Origin: Byssovorax sp.
Lineage (GTDB): Bacteria > Myxococcota_A > Polyangia > Polyangiales > Polyangiaceae
Reading direction: 5' to 3'
Assembly: GCA_025362495.1 (NCBI GenBank)
Contig: JANYGI010000226.1
Coordinates: 1-54,359, forward strand
Length of the DNA: 54,359 nucleotides
Positions 24,771-33,262 of this stretch are shown here, piece after piece. Numbering within the stretch: the first letter of the stretch is position 1; every line of letters starts with the position of its first letter. The translations under genes were made by a program, and so were the position numbers. The notes below the pieces were generated by a model, which saw only the letters and a list, made by a program, of their open reading frames with translations, was not told where the DNA came from and ran no database searches.

Positions 24771-25928
24771 GTGGACCTCCGGGCTCACCTCCTCGAGCTG
24801 CTCGCGCCGCTCCGGCCCGGCGACGAGCTGGTGCCCGGCGCGCGCCTGCTCGGTATCTCCACCGAGATCGGCTTCTGGCTCTCGCTCGAGCTCGCGGCGG
24901 GCGAGGTGCAGATCGAGGTCTCGCCCCTCGGCGAGGGCCGCTTCGCCGCGCGCACCGCGCAGTTCGCGATCTCGTACCGTGACGAGGGCGGCCGCAACCG
25001 CATCGACTCCGCGCTCGGTCTCGCGCTCTGTCGCGCCGTCGCCGAGCGCGTGGGCCGCAACGAGGCGCGCGTCGCCGGAGCACTCGCGCAGCGCACGCGC
25101 GACGCCGTCCCCGCGGCCCGCATCCGCGAGGTGCGCGTCGAGAGCCTGCTGGAGACGGCGGGCCACGGGGCCGAGCGCTTCTTCAAGCTCTCGCCCTACG
25201 CGGGCTGCCTGATCGGCTGCCGCTATTGCTACGCGCAGACGCCGATGAGCGCCGTCCGCCGCCTCGAGATGCTGCCCGAGGCGCCATGGGGCTCGTACGT
25301 CGACGTGCGCGTCAACGCGGCCGAGGTGCTCCGGGGCGAGCTCGCGACGCTCGCGCCGCGGCCGATCAAGTTCTGCCCGATCCTCAGCGATCCCTACCAG
25401 GCGGTCGAGGCGCGATTTGCCGTCACGCGCGCCTGCCTCGAAACCATCGCGGCCGCCGATCGCGTCTGGCCGACGCTGCTGCTGACGCGGAGCAAGCTCG
25501 TCACGCGCGACACCGCGCTCCTCGCCTCGCTCCCGTCGGCGTGGGTCGGCGCTTCGATCCCCAGCATCGACGACGAAACGCGCCTTCATTTCGAGCCTCG
25601 CGCCGCCTCGATCCCCGAGCGCCTCGCGTCGCTGGCCACGCTCCGCGCCGCGGGCGTGCGCACCTTCGCCGTCGTGCAGCCGCTGCTGCCCGGCTCGATC
25701 GACGAGCTCGCCGACGCGCTCGCGGAGGTCGTCTCGTCGGTGAGCATCGACGTGCTCCGCGGCGAAGAGGCGGCCTCCGGCGACTTCGACGATCCGCGCT
25801 ACGCCGAGTCGCGCACCGACGCCTGGCAGCAGGCCCGCGCGGCCGAGCTCGTCGCGGCGCTCACGGCGCGCGGCGTCGCGGTATGGCCCGGCGAGCTCCC
25901 GCCCGAGCTGCTCGCCGCCACGTCCTGA
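24771..25928 (+). CDS. RS7: radical SAM protein of the SplB/Rv2578c type
   Basis: 385 residues. The N-terminal ~100 residues form a non-catalytic domain (LSLELAAGEVQIEV...ISYR) resembling parts of RS5 and RS6. The radical SAM domain starts with SPYAGCLIGCRYCYA (Cys146/150/153), then FCPILSDPYQAVEARFAVTRACLE, LLLTRSKLVTRD and SIPSIDDETRLHFEPRAASIPERL. These are hallmarks of the SplB-like/Rv2578c family distantly related to spore photoproduct lyase. Unlike the others it lacks GGEP and the auxiliary CxxCx5C set, so it is probably unrelated in origin though in the same locus. The GTG start has no SD but has a TATAGT just upstream. DNA repair is only a family-based guess. Confidence 0.82.
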   Translation: MDLRAHLLELLAPLRPGDELVPGARLLGISTEIGFWLSLELAAGEVQIEVSPLGEGRFAARTAQFAISYRDEGGRNRIDSALGLALCRAVAERVGRNEARVAGALAQRTRDAVPAARIREVRVESLLETAGHGAERFFKLSPYAGCLIGCRYCYAQTPMSAVRRLEMLPEAPWGSYVDVRVNAAEVLRGELATLAPRPIKFCPILSDPYQAVEARFAVTRACLETIAAADRVWPTLLLTRSKLVTRDTALLASLPSAWVGASIPSIDDETRLHFEPRAASIPERLASLATLRAAGVRTFAVVQPLLPGSIDELADALAEVVSSVSIDVLRGEEAASGDFDDPRYAESRTDAWQQARAAELVAALTARGVAVWPGELPPELLAATS

Positions 25929-25935
25929 TCGCGGT

Positions 25936-26973
25936 TCACTCGGCGGCGGCCGCGTCGTCGCGCGGGGTCGCGAGGACAGGCACGAGCTCGTCCCAGCCGA
26001 AGCGCCGCAGGTAGTTGTTCCAGACGCCCTCGCAGGCCGTCGTGTACTTGCACGTCGCGCACTCCGCGCGCTTCTCGCGCTGCGCGTCGTCGAGGTCCTC
26101 GCGCTTGACCATCACGAGGCCGCGGCCCTTGCCCTGCTGCGCGCGATCTTCCTTCTGCGTCTCGGGCAGCTTCGCCTGGGTGTCGAGATCGAAGTGCCGA
26201 TACCGCTCGACGTAGCCGCGGTTGAAATCGGGGATCTTCTCCGTCGTGCAGAGCGGGATATCGACGAGGAACGCCATCGGGCGGGGCTCGCCCACCTCGG
26301 CGCAGAAGCGCTCGAACGTGGCCGCGATCTCGGTGTAGCGCGGGAAAATTTGCTCGAAATAGGTGTTCGCCCGGCCGTTGGCCTGCATCACGTTGAACAC
26401 CACCTGATCGACGCCGTGCGAGCGGAGGAAGCGATAGATGTCGAGCAGGTGAGGGAGGTTGCGCTCGGTGACCACCGTCGAGGTGTGGAGCTCGACCCCG
26501 AAGCGCTTGAGCTTCGTCACCGAGTCCAGCCCGGCGACCGTCTGCTCGAAGCTGTCGGGCGTGCGCGTGAGCCCCTCGTGGAGCTTCTTCGTGTGGCCGT
26601 GAATCGAGATGTAGAACCGATTCATTCCGGCCTTCGCCAGGGCCGCAGCATAAGGCAGGTGGCTGAGCCGACGGCCATTGGTCATCGTGCTGATGCGGTC
26701 GTAGCCGAGCTTGCGGGCCTGGGCGACGAAGTCCGCCAGCTCGGGGCGCGTCGTCGGCTCGCCCGAGGTGAAGCACACCTCCTCGGCCCCGCGGCTCTCT
26801 TCGAGGATCCAGCTCACCCGCTCCGGCGTCATCGCCGAGTTGTTGATGTAGCGGCCGTCGCGGTCTTCCTCCATGCAGAAGACGCAGTTGTTGTTGCACA
26901 CCGCGCCGATCGAGATGTGCACCCGCTCGGCCTGCTTCGCGACCCGCTCGACGATGCTCTGCTCTTCGACCAT
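25936..26973 (-). CDS. RS8: single radical SAM protein with auxiliary cysteines
   Basis: 345 residues. Cys26/30/33 (CNNNCVFC) and TSGEPTTRPELADF define the radical SAM core. The barrel continues with STMTNGRRLSH and YISIHGHTKKLHEGLT. The auxiliary set is IPLC...CATCKYTTACEGVWNNYLRRFGWDELVPV, the same Cys...CxxCx5C plan as RS1, RS3, RS5 and RS6. The ATG at 26973 begins the conserved part and has GGAAG close before it; an upstream 47-residue extension looks non-coding. It ends eight bases after the convergent RS7. It is divergent from the kinase gene, with 146 bp between them. The substrate is unknown. Confidence 0.85.
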   Translation of the reverse strand: MVEEQSIVERVAKQAERVHISIGAVCNNNCVFCMEEDRDGRYINNSAMTPERVSWILEESRGAEEVCFTSGEPTTRPELADFVAQARKLGYDRISTMTNGRRLSHLPYAAALAKAGMNRFYISIHGHTKKLHEGLTRTPDSFEQTVAGLDSVTKLKRFGVELHTSTVVTERNLPHLLDIYRFLRSHGVDQVVFNVMQANGRANTYFEQIFPRYTEIAATFERFCAEVGEPRPMAFLVDIPLCTTEKIPDFNRGYVERYRHFDLDTQAKLPETQKEDRAQQGKGRGLVMVKREDLDDAQREKRAECATCKYTTACEGVWNNYLRRFGWDELVPVLATPRDDAAAAE

Positions 26974-27047
26974 TGCTTCCGATGGAAACGCCGCCGCGCC
27001 GGGAATGCAATCGTCCCGGGTGCCGCGATCGGGGGAACCTGAGGGCC

Positions 27048-27073
27048 GCCACACGAGTCTTCCCCGGTGTGGC
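27048..27073. promoter_or_regulatory. Inverted repeat in the RS8/kinase divergent region
   Basis: GCCACAC (27048-27054) and GTGTGGC (27067-27073) are perfect 7-bp arms with a 12-bp spacer, midway between the divergent RS8 and kinase genes. The size and position fit an operator read by a dimer, but there is no other support. Confidence 0.35.
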
Positions 27074-27119
27074 CGCAGACTTGACGGCTCGTCTCGACTG
27101 AGAAACCCTGGCATCTCCG

Positions 27120-28652
27120 ATGATCGTACCCTCCGACGCCCCGACGATGCGCTCGCGCGCGCGGGTCGGCCTGGTCCTGCGGGACAAGTGGAAGCTGGAG
27201 GCCTTGCTCGGGGTCGGCGGCATGGCGGCGGTCTACTCGGCCACCCACGTCAACAACGGGCGTCGCGGTGCCATCAAGATCCTCCACCCCGAGCTCTCGA
27301 TGAACCCCGAGGTGCGCACGCGCTTCCTCCGCGAAGGGTACGCCGCCAACAAGGTCGATCACCCCGGCACCGTCGGCGTGCTCGACGACGACATCGCCGA
27401 GGACGGCTCGGTCTTCCTCGTGATGGAGCTGCTCGACGGCGAGACGCTCGAGGCGCGCCGCGAGCGCCTCGGCTTCATGACGCCCTCCGAGGTGCTGTTC
27501 GTCGTCGACAAGATCCTCGACGTCCTCGCGGCCGCGCACCCGAAGGGCATCGTTCATCGCGATCTCAAGCCCGAGAACATCTTCCTCTGCCGCGACGGCG
27601 TGGTGAAGGTGCTCGACTTCGGCATCGCCCGGGTGCGCGAGGCCTCGGGCGGCAAGCAGACGATGACCAGCGCCGGGCCGATGGGGACGCCCGCGTTCAT
27701 GCCGCCGGAGCAAGCGCGCGGCCGCTGGAGCGACGTCGGCCCGCGCACTGATCTCTGGGCGGTCGGCGCGACGATGTTCACGCTCCTCACGGGGCGGCTC
27801 GTCCACGAAGCCGAGACGGTGAACGAGCTGCTCCTCGCCGCGATGACGAAGCCCGCGCCGCCGCTCGCCTCGCTGTTGCCCCGCGTGTCGACGGCGCTCG
27901 CCGCGACGGTCGATCGCGCGCTGGCGTACGCGCCGGCCGATCGCTGGGCCGACGCCGTGACGATGCAGGGCGCGGTGCGCCTCGTCCTGCGCGGCCTCGC
28001 CGTCGACGCGAATGCCGGCGGCGACATGGAGCTCGCCGCGACGGCGAACTACGTCGCGCCGCCGTCGCCGCTCGGGACCCCGCTGCTCGCGATGAAGCCG
28101 CCGGTGGTGGTCGCGCCGAGCGGTCCGCTGCCCGCCGTGGGAGCGCCCGACCCGGGCTCTCCCCGGTTCGGTGGATCAGCTCCTTTCGGCGCGCCGCCGT
28201 TGCCGCCGGCCCTCGCGGCGCCGGCCGCCGCCGCGGGGTTCGTCCCGCTCGTTCCCGCCGCGAGCATGGCCACGGGGCAACCCGTGACGCTCGGCCCCGA
28301 GCTCCTCGCCGCGCGAGCCGGTGTCCGCGCCGCGCCACGCAGCAAGGCTGGCTTCCTTGTCGCCGGGGTCGCCGTCGCCGCGCTGGTGGTCGGCGCGGGA
28401 GCGTGGGCGGCCTTCGGGCGCAGCACGCCTGTTCCGGCCGAGCGGCCGCCCGCCACGCCGTCGGCGGCCTCGTCGGTCGCTGACGTCGCGCCGGCGCCGT
28501 CCGCCGCCGATCCCGCGCCAAGCGCGGTGATCCCGACCGCGCCGACCGCGTCGGCCTCGGTCCCCACGAAGACGCCGGTCAAGGTGCCAGTCGTCGTCCC
28601 GCCGAAGCCGAAGCCGAAGAGCGAGCAAGAGCTGCTCAATCGCCGGCACTGA
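27120..28652 (+). CDS. Eukaryote-like Ser/Thr protein kinase with C-terminal membrane helix
   Basis: 510 residues. The kinase domain (~25-290) is complete: glycine loop GVGGMAAVY (31-39), Lys53 in AIKIL, HRDLKPEN (His146-Asp148), DFG at 166-168, MPPEQARG and TDLWAVGATMFTLLTG. A long Ala/Pro-rich linker leads to a single hydrophobic helix at ~410-432 and a Pro/Lys-rich tail outside, so the kinase faces the cytosol and the tail may sense the envelope. Myxobacteria carry many such kinases. It is divergent from RS8, and whether it controls the radical SAM genes is unknown. The start could also be the ATG at 27147. Confidence 0.92.
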   Translation: MIVPSDAPTMRSRARVGLVLRDKWKLEALLGVGGMAAVYSATHVNNGRRGAIKILHPELSMNPEVRTRFLREGYAANKVDHPGTVGVLDDDIAEDGSVFLVMELLDGETLEARRERLGFMTPSEVLFVVDKILDVLAAAHPKGIVHRDLKPENIFLCRDGVVKVLDFGIARVREASGGKQTMTSAGPMGTPAFMPPEQARGRWSDVGPRTDLWAVGATMFTLLTGRLVHEAETVNELLLAAMTKPAPPLASLLPRVSTALAATVDRALAYAPADRWADAVTMQGAVRLVLRGLAVDANAGGDMELAATANYVAPPSPLGTPLLAMKPPVVVAPSGPLPAVGAPDPGSPRFGGSAPFGAPPLPPALAAPAAAAGFVPLVPAASMATGQPVTLGPELLAARAGVRAAPRSKAGFLVAGVAVAALVVGAGAWAAFGRSTPVPAERPPATPSAASSVADVAPAPSAADPAPSAVIPTAPTASASVPTKTPVKVPVVVPPKPKPKSEQELLNRRH

Positions 28653-28659
28653 CGCTGTC

Positions 28660-29022
28660 TCAGAACCTGTCGGCCGGCTCTCCCGCGGGATCGGGCAGGG
28701 TGACGCCGTCCTCGCCGAAGAGCAGCGGCGTCTTCGGGTAGGTGTGTCGACTCAGCACGTCGGTCACCATCAGCGCCACGAGCAGCAGGACGTAGCCGAC
28801 GGCGAGCGCCGGCACCACCGCGACGGAGAACCGCTCCTCCACGAGGTGCATGAAGAACAGGAGCACGACGGTGCTCTTGGCGGCGGCGATCACCAGCGAA
28901 AACACGGTGTCAATCGCCCCGAGGTGCGTGAGCGAGAGCAGGAACGAGAGCGCCGTCAGCCCGACCAGAGCCAGCCAGACGGCGAGGTAATGAGTCCAGC
29001 GGTGGTGCGTGGTGGTGGTCAT
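28660..29022 (-). CDS. Cytochrome c oxidase subunit IV-like protein
   Basis: 120 residues with three predicted transmembrane helices (WTHYLAVWLALVGLTALSFLL, IDTVFSLVIAAAKSTVVLLFFMHL, VVPALAVGYVLLLVALMVTDV). The KSTVVLLFFMHL block is typical of the small bacterial subunit IV of aa3/caa3 oxidases, which helps assembly or stability of the CuB site. The ATG at 29022 begins eight bases after the coxC stop, and this is the last gene of the operon. It ends seven bases from the convergent kinase gene; no clear terminator hairpin is visible there. Confidence 0.85.
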   Translation of the reverse strand: MTTTTHHRWTHYLAVWLALVGLTALSFLLSLTHLGAIDTVFSLVIAAAKSTVVLLFFMHLVEERFSVAVVPALAVGYVLLLVALMVTDVLSRHTYPKTPLLFGEDGVTLPDPAGEPADRF

Positions 29023-29030
29023 GGAGCCTG

Positions 29031-29666
29031 TCAGCGGTGGAGCAGGTAGAGCAGCGGCCAGACGAAGATCCAGACGATGTCGACGAGGTGCCAGTACAGC
29101 GTCCCGAGCTCGAAGCGCACGTGCTCGTCGGGCCCGAAGCGGCCGCGCAGGCTCCCCGCGGTCATCCAGCACAGCACGGCGAGCCCCACCACGACGTGGA
29201 ACGCGTGGAGCCCTGTTATCAGGAAATAGAGCGTGAAGAACAGGACCACGCCCTGCCCGGTGAGCTCGGCGCTCCGGTAGCCCGCTCCGGGGTAGATCCC
29301 CGCCCGGAAATGCTGCCCGTACTCGACGCCTTTCAGCACCAGGAACAGCAGGCCGCAACCGATGCTGAAGATCAGGAGCCAGCCCGCGAGCCGCTGGAGG
29401 CCGCCCCGCACCGCCCAGAGCGCGAGCGCCACCGTCGCGCTGCTGGTGATCAGGATGAAGGTGTTGATCGTCCCGATCGCGAGGTTGTTGTGCGCGGCCG
29501 CGCGGGCGAACTCGTCGGGGTACATCGCCCGATACGAGGTGTAGAGCGCGAACAGCGCGGCGAACAGCAGGATCTCGCTCGCGAGGAAGATCCACATCGC
29601 CAGCCTGGCCGCGTGGTCTTGCTTCGCCAGATCCTCGAACTGCTCAGCGAGCCTGCGGGTCGACAT
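29031..29666 (-). CDS. coxC: Cytochrome c oxidase subunit III
   Basis: 211 residues with about five transmembrane helices, as in the shorter bacterial subunit III. Typical segments are LAMWIFLASEILLFAALFALY near the N-terminus, LKGVEYGQHF in the middle, FLITGLHAFHVVVG, and ELGTLYWHLVDIVWIFVWPLLYL at the end. It has no redox centre and supports the catalytic subunit in the inner membrane. The gene overlaps the end of coxA by 23 bp, so translation is coupled. Confidence 0.95.
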   Translation of the reverse strand: MSTRRLAEQFEDLAKQDHAARLAMWIFLASEILLFAALFALYTSYRAMYPDEFARAAAHNNLAIGTINTFILITSSATVALALWAVRGGLQRLAGWLLIFSIGCGLLFLVLKGVEYGQHFRAGIYPGAGYRSAELTGQGVVLFFTLYFLITGLHAFHVVVGLAVLCWMTAGSLRGRFGPDEHVRFELGTLYWHLVDIVWIFVWPLLYLLHR

Positions 29667-31323
29667 GGGGCATCTCCTCCGGGAGGTGGTAGTCGTAGGG
29701 ACCGCGCGTGATCACCGGCGGAGTCTCGAAATTGTGCTTGATCGGGATCGCTCTCGTCATCCACTCGTAGCCGTGGGAGCCCCAGGGGTTGGGCCCGGCG
29801 CGCCGCCCCCACTTGAGCGCGCAGAGGAGGTTTATCAGCGTCAACAGCAGCGCTCCGGCGAGGAGGTAAGCGCCCCCGGTCGAGACCACGTTGAGCCACT
29901 GAAAGCGCGCCGGATAGCTGTAGTAGCGCCGGGGCATCCCCGCGTTCCCGAGGAGGAACTGCGGCACGAACGTGAACAGGAAGCCGAAGAACACCGACAC
30001 CGACGTCAGGAGCCCCATGCGCTCGGAGTAGAGCCTGCCGAACATCTTGGGAAACCAGTAGTGCGCGGCGCCCAGGAAGGCGGTGATCGTCCCCCCGACC
30101 ATGATGAAGTGGAAATGGGCCACGACGAAGTAGGTGTCATGCCAGTGGACGTCGAGCGACTGGGTCGCCACCGCGACGCCCGTCATCCCCCCGAAGGTGA
30201 AGAGGAACAGGAACCAGAAGAAATAGAGCATCGGGGTGTTGAACGCCACCCGCCCCCGGTAGAGCGTGGCTGTCCAGGTGAAGACCTTGATCGCCGAGAA
30301 GATGGCCACGAACATCGAGAGCCCGCCGAAGATGCCGGCGTCGAGCTCGCTCATCCCGGCCACGAACATGTGGTGTCCCCAGCCGAAGAAGCCGACGAAG
30401 GCTATCCCCAGCGACGACATGGCGATCGCGTCGTACGAGCTCGGGGGCTTGCGCGAGAACGTGGAGACCAGCTCGCTGATCACGCCCATCGCCGGCAGGA
30501 TCATGATGTAGACGGCAGGGTGGGAGTAGAACCAGAAGAGGTGCTGGAAGAGCACGGGATCGCCGCCGAACCGGGCGTCGAAGATGCCGAAATGATAGAG
30601 CCGATCGGCGCCCACCAGCCCGAGCGAGAGCCCGATCACCGGGGTCGCCAGGAGGATGATGACGCTGGTCGCGTACATCGCCCAGACGAAGAGCGGCAGG
30701 CGGAACCAGTTCATGCCCTTGGCGCGGAGAGTGTGAGTCGTGACGATGAAGTTTATCGCCGTCATCATCGACGAGACCCCCACGATGAAGATCCCGACCA
30801 CCACGGGGAACACCGAAGACTCGGTGCTGGTGCTGTAGGGCGGGTAGAACGTCCAGCCGGTGTCGACGCCGCCCCAGACCATCGCCGCGAGCGTCACCCC
30901 GGTGCCGAGCAGGTAGACATAGAAGCTCGCCAGGTTGAGTCTGGGAAACGCCAGATCCTTCGCGCCGAGCATGATCGGCAGGACGAAATTCCCGAACGTG
31001 GCGGGGATCGAGGGGATCATGAAGAGGAACACCATCGTCACGCCGTGGAGCGTGAACATCCGGTTGTAGACCGGAGCGGTCATGATCGTCTGATCCGGGG
31101 TCAGGAGCTCGGTCCGCAAGAGGAGCGCAAAGATCCCGCCGAGCGCCAGCATGGCCACGATGACCGCGTAGAACATCAGCGCGATGCGCTTGTGATCGGT
31201 GGTGAGGAGCCAGGAGCGGATGCCGCGGCCGTCGCGCAGGTAGTCGGGCGGCGGCGGTGGCGGGACGTCGGCAAAGAGATCTCCGGCCTCGATGTCCTCA
31301 CGGTGGCGGCTCTGCTCGGTCAC
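29644..31323 (-). CDS. coxA: Cytochrome c oxidase subunit I, A2-type heme-copper oxidase
   Basis: 559 residues, the catalytic subunit that reduces oxygen to water and pumps protons. Heme and CuB ligands are seen in FTLHGVTMVFLFMIPS, WFYSHPAVYIMILPAMGVISE, GWGHHMFVAG and HDTYFVVAHFHFIMVGG. The YSHPxVY form, instead of xGHPEVx, marks the A2 class, which lacks the Glu of the D channel and uses Tyr-Ser instead. The start is a GTG overlapping the coxB stop (GTGA), with GGAGGA upstream at good spacing; longer frames upstream are only the coxB region. Electrons should come from the CuA and cytochrome c domains of CoxB. Confidence 0.97.
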   Translation of the reverse strand: MTEQSRHREDIEAGDLFADVPPPPPPDYLRDGRGIRSWLLTTDHKRIALMFYAVIVAMLALGGIFALLLRTELLTPDQTIMTAPVYNRMFTLHGVTMVFLFMIPSIPATFGNFVLPIMLGAKDLAFPRLNLASFYVYLLGTGVTLAAMVWGGVDTGWTFYPPYSTSTESSVFPVVVGIFIVGVSSMMTAINFIVTTHTLRAKGMNWFRLPLFVWAMYATSVIILLATPVIGLSLGLVGADRLYHFGIFDARFGGDPVLFQHLFWFYSHPAVYIMILPAMGVISELVSTFSRKPPSSYDAIAMSSLGIAFVGFFGWGHHMFVAGMSELDAGIFGGLSMFVAIFSAIKVFTWTATLYRGRVAFNTPMLYFFWFLFLFTFGGMTGVAVATQSLDVHWHDTYFVVAHFHFIMVGGTITAFLGAAHYWFPKMFGRLYSERMGLLTSVSVFFGFLFTFVPQFLLGNAGMPRRYYSYPARFQWLNVVSTGGAYLLAGALLLTLINLLCALKWGRRAGPNPWGSHGYEWMTRAIPIKHNFETPPVITRGPYDYHLPEEMPHVDPQAR

Positions 31324-32399
31324 GGTGCTCCTCCATCGCGCGTGGCCGGCGGCGGCGCGGGCTGGGCCTCCACGTCGCGGAGCGACTGGATGAAGGCCAG
31401 GATAGCCGCCACCTCGGCGGGCCGGATCTTCCCGAGGTAAGACGGCATCAGCGGCGGGAAGCCGCGGTGGAGCTTGGCCATGGGATCCATGATCGACTCG
31501 GTCAGATAGGCCCCGTCGGCGATCACCGTATCTCCCGAGGCCAGCGGGACGACGCTGCCCCAGAGTCCAGCCCACGTCGGGCCGATGTGCGGTGTTCCAT
31601 CGATGGAGTGGCAACGGACACAGCCCTGCGTCTCCGCGACCCGCTCGCCGATCACCACCGGATCGACCTCCGGCGCGCGCGCGGTCTGGCCCACCACCCA
31701 GGGCGGGTCGTACTGCTGCGGCGGGAGCTCCGCCAGCGGCGTTTCGAGGTCGGCGCCCCCGAGCCAGCGGTCGAAATCACCGGGATCGAGCGCCACCACC
31801 CGGCCGCGCATCATCGAGTGTCCCGTCCCGCAGTACTCGGTGCAGAGGACCTCGTAGACGCCGGGCGATCGGGCCTCGAACCACTCCGTGGTGTACCGCC
31901 CCGGGATGGCGTCTTGCTTGATCCGGAAGTCGGGCACGTAGAAGCTGTGGATCACGTCGCGCGACGTGAGGATGAGCTTCACCGGTCGCCCCGCCGGCAC
32001 GTAGAGCACCGAGATCGTGCGCGCGGCCCCGGGATAAGCGAACTTCCACATCCACTGCTTGGCCGTGACGTAGATCTCGAGGGCTCCCTCCGGCGCCACC
32101 CGGAGCTCGAGGTACTGTCGAATGCCGATTGACCACCAGATCACGAAGAGCAGGAAGAGGCTCCCAACCGCGGCGATCTTCATCCACAGGGGCGGCCGGG
32201 CCTGGACGTCGTACTCGTCGGGGTGCGCGTCGACGTAGGCGCGTCGATAGCGGATCAGGAACCACCCGCCGACGACCGTGACGAGCAGGGCCCCGAGCAT
32301 CGTCGAGATGATCACGAAGTAGTGCAGACCATCGATGTCGCGCGCCAGGGTCGAGGCCTGTGGCGGCAGGAAGAGCAGGCGGCGGAGCAGCTCGTTCAT
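31320..32399 (-). CDS. coxB: Cytochrome c oxidase subunit II with fused cytochrome c (caa3 type)
   Basis: 359 residues. Two N-terminal transmembrane helices precede a CuA cupredoxin domain, with metal ligands in CTEYCGTGHSMM (near residue 185) and the upstream His in VIHSFYVPD. A C-terminal cytochrome c domain follows: heme site CVRCH near residue 260 and axial Met probably in PPLMPSYLG. This makes the enzyme a caa3 oxidase, which can take electrons directly from ACIII. The ATG lies inside the stop of the SCO gene (ATGA) and has a near perfect GGAGGTG upstream. Confidence 0.96.
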   Translation of the reverse strand: MNELLRRLLFLPPQASTLARDIDGLHYFVIISTMLGALLVTVVGGWFLIRYRRAYVDAHPDEYDVQARPPLWMKIAAVGSLFLLFVIWWSIGIRQYLELRVAPEGALEIYVTAKQWMWKFAYPGAARTISVLYVPAGRPVKLILTSRDVIHSFYVPDFRIKQDAIPGRYTTEWFEARSPGVYEVLCTEYCGTGHSMMRGRVVALDPGDFDRWLGGADLETPLAELPPQQYDPPWVVGQTARAPEVDPVVIGERVAETQGCVRCHSIDGTPHIGPTWAGLWGSVVPLASGDTVIADGAYLTESIMDPMAKLHRGFPPLMPSYLGKIRPAEVAAILAFIQSLRDVEAQPAPPPATRDGGAP

Positions 32400-33262
32400 G
32401 GTGTCACCTCCCGGCGGCGCTCGCGCGCGCGGCGTCTTCGCTCCGCGAGCGAGAGCGCGCCCAGCAGCCCTCCGACGGTGATCAGGATGAAGGCCCCTCC
32501 GACGCGCATGAACCCGGTGATGTAAGGGCCGAATCGCCGGCTCGCGGGGTCGAATCGATAGCACGTGAGGAGCACGCGATCGACGAACGAGCCAGTCTTG
32601 CCCTCGCCGGCCTCCGTCAGCGCGAGGCGCAGATCGCGCGCGGAGAACTCGACTCCATAGAGGTAGCGCGACACGCGCCCGTCGGGGGTGAGCGCGAAGA
32701 TCGCCGCCGGGTGCGCGTAGGCGTCGACGCGGGCGTCGTAGGCGAAGCGAAACCCGAGCGTGTCGGCGAGGGCGCGGATCGAGGCCTCGTCGCCGGTGAG
32801 GAAGGGCCAGTCGCCCGGAGACGCGAGCGGGCGCCCGAAGCCGGCGAGCGTGCTTTGCCGCTTCTCCCGGCCGGCCTCGCTCGTGTCGCGAGGATCGAAG
32901 CTCACCGTGAGGACGCGGTACTCGCGCCCCGGCGTCCAGCCCAGCTCCGAGAGGCCCCTCTCGGCGCCGCGCAGCACGAGGCCGCAGAGCAGCGGACAGT
33001 GGTAGTAGGCGAGCACCAGGATCACCGGTCTGTCTCCGTCGAAGACCTCGCCGAGCCGCACCTCGCGCCCCTCGGTGTCCTTGAACGACAGCGATCCGTC
33101 GAGCCGAGCGCCGAGGTGCTCCTCGACGTCCGCCGACGCCACGGCGGCCGGCGCGTAGAGCGGGTGCGAGCCGCGGCGGCGATCCGGCCCTTCGCCGGGG
33201 CCGGTCGGGGCGCAGGCGCCGAGCAGCAGGGCGAGAGTGACAATGATCTGAAAGGCCTTCAT
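32396..33262 (-). CDS. SCO1/SenC-like copper chaperone with C-terminal membrane helix
   Basis: 288 residues. A lipoprotein signal ends in LLGAC. The thioredoxin-like SCO domain binds copper with YHCPLLC (about residues 87-93) and a distal His in DAYAHPAAIFALTPDG. It delivers or reduces copper for the CuA site of CoxB, encoded next. Unlike classic SCO proteins it has an extra C-terminal part with a transmembrane helix (GGAFILITVGGLLGALSL) and a basic tail, a version common in ACIII-oxidase operons. The ATG at 33262 is preferred over upstream starts because it opens the signal peptide. Confidence 0.9.
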   Translation of the reverse strand: MKAFQIIVTLALLLGACAPTGPGEGPDRRRGSHPLYAPAAVASADVEEHLGARLDGSLSFKDTEGREVRLGEVFDGDRPVILVLAYYHCPLLCGLVLRGAERGLSELGWTPGREYRVLTVSFDPRDTSEAGREKRQSTLAGFGRPLASPGDWPFLTGDEASIRALADTLGFRFAYDARVDAYAHPAAIFALTPDGRVSRYLYGVEFSARDLRLALTEAGEGKTGSFVDRVLLTCYRFDPASRRFGPYITGFMRVGGAFILITVGGLLGALSLAERRRRARERRREVTP

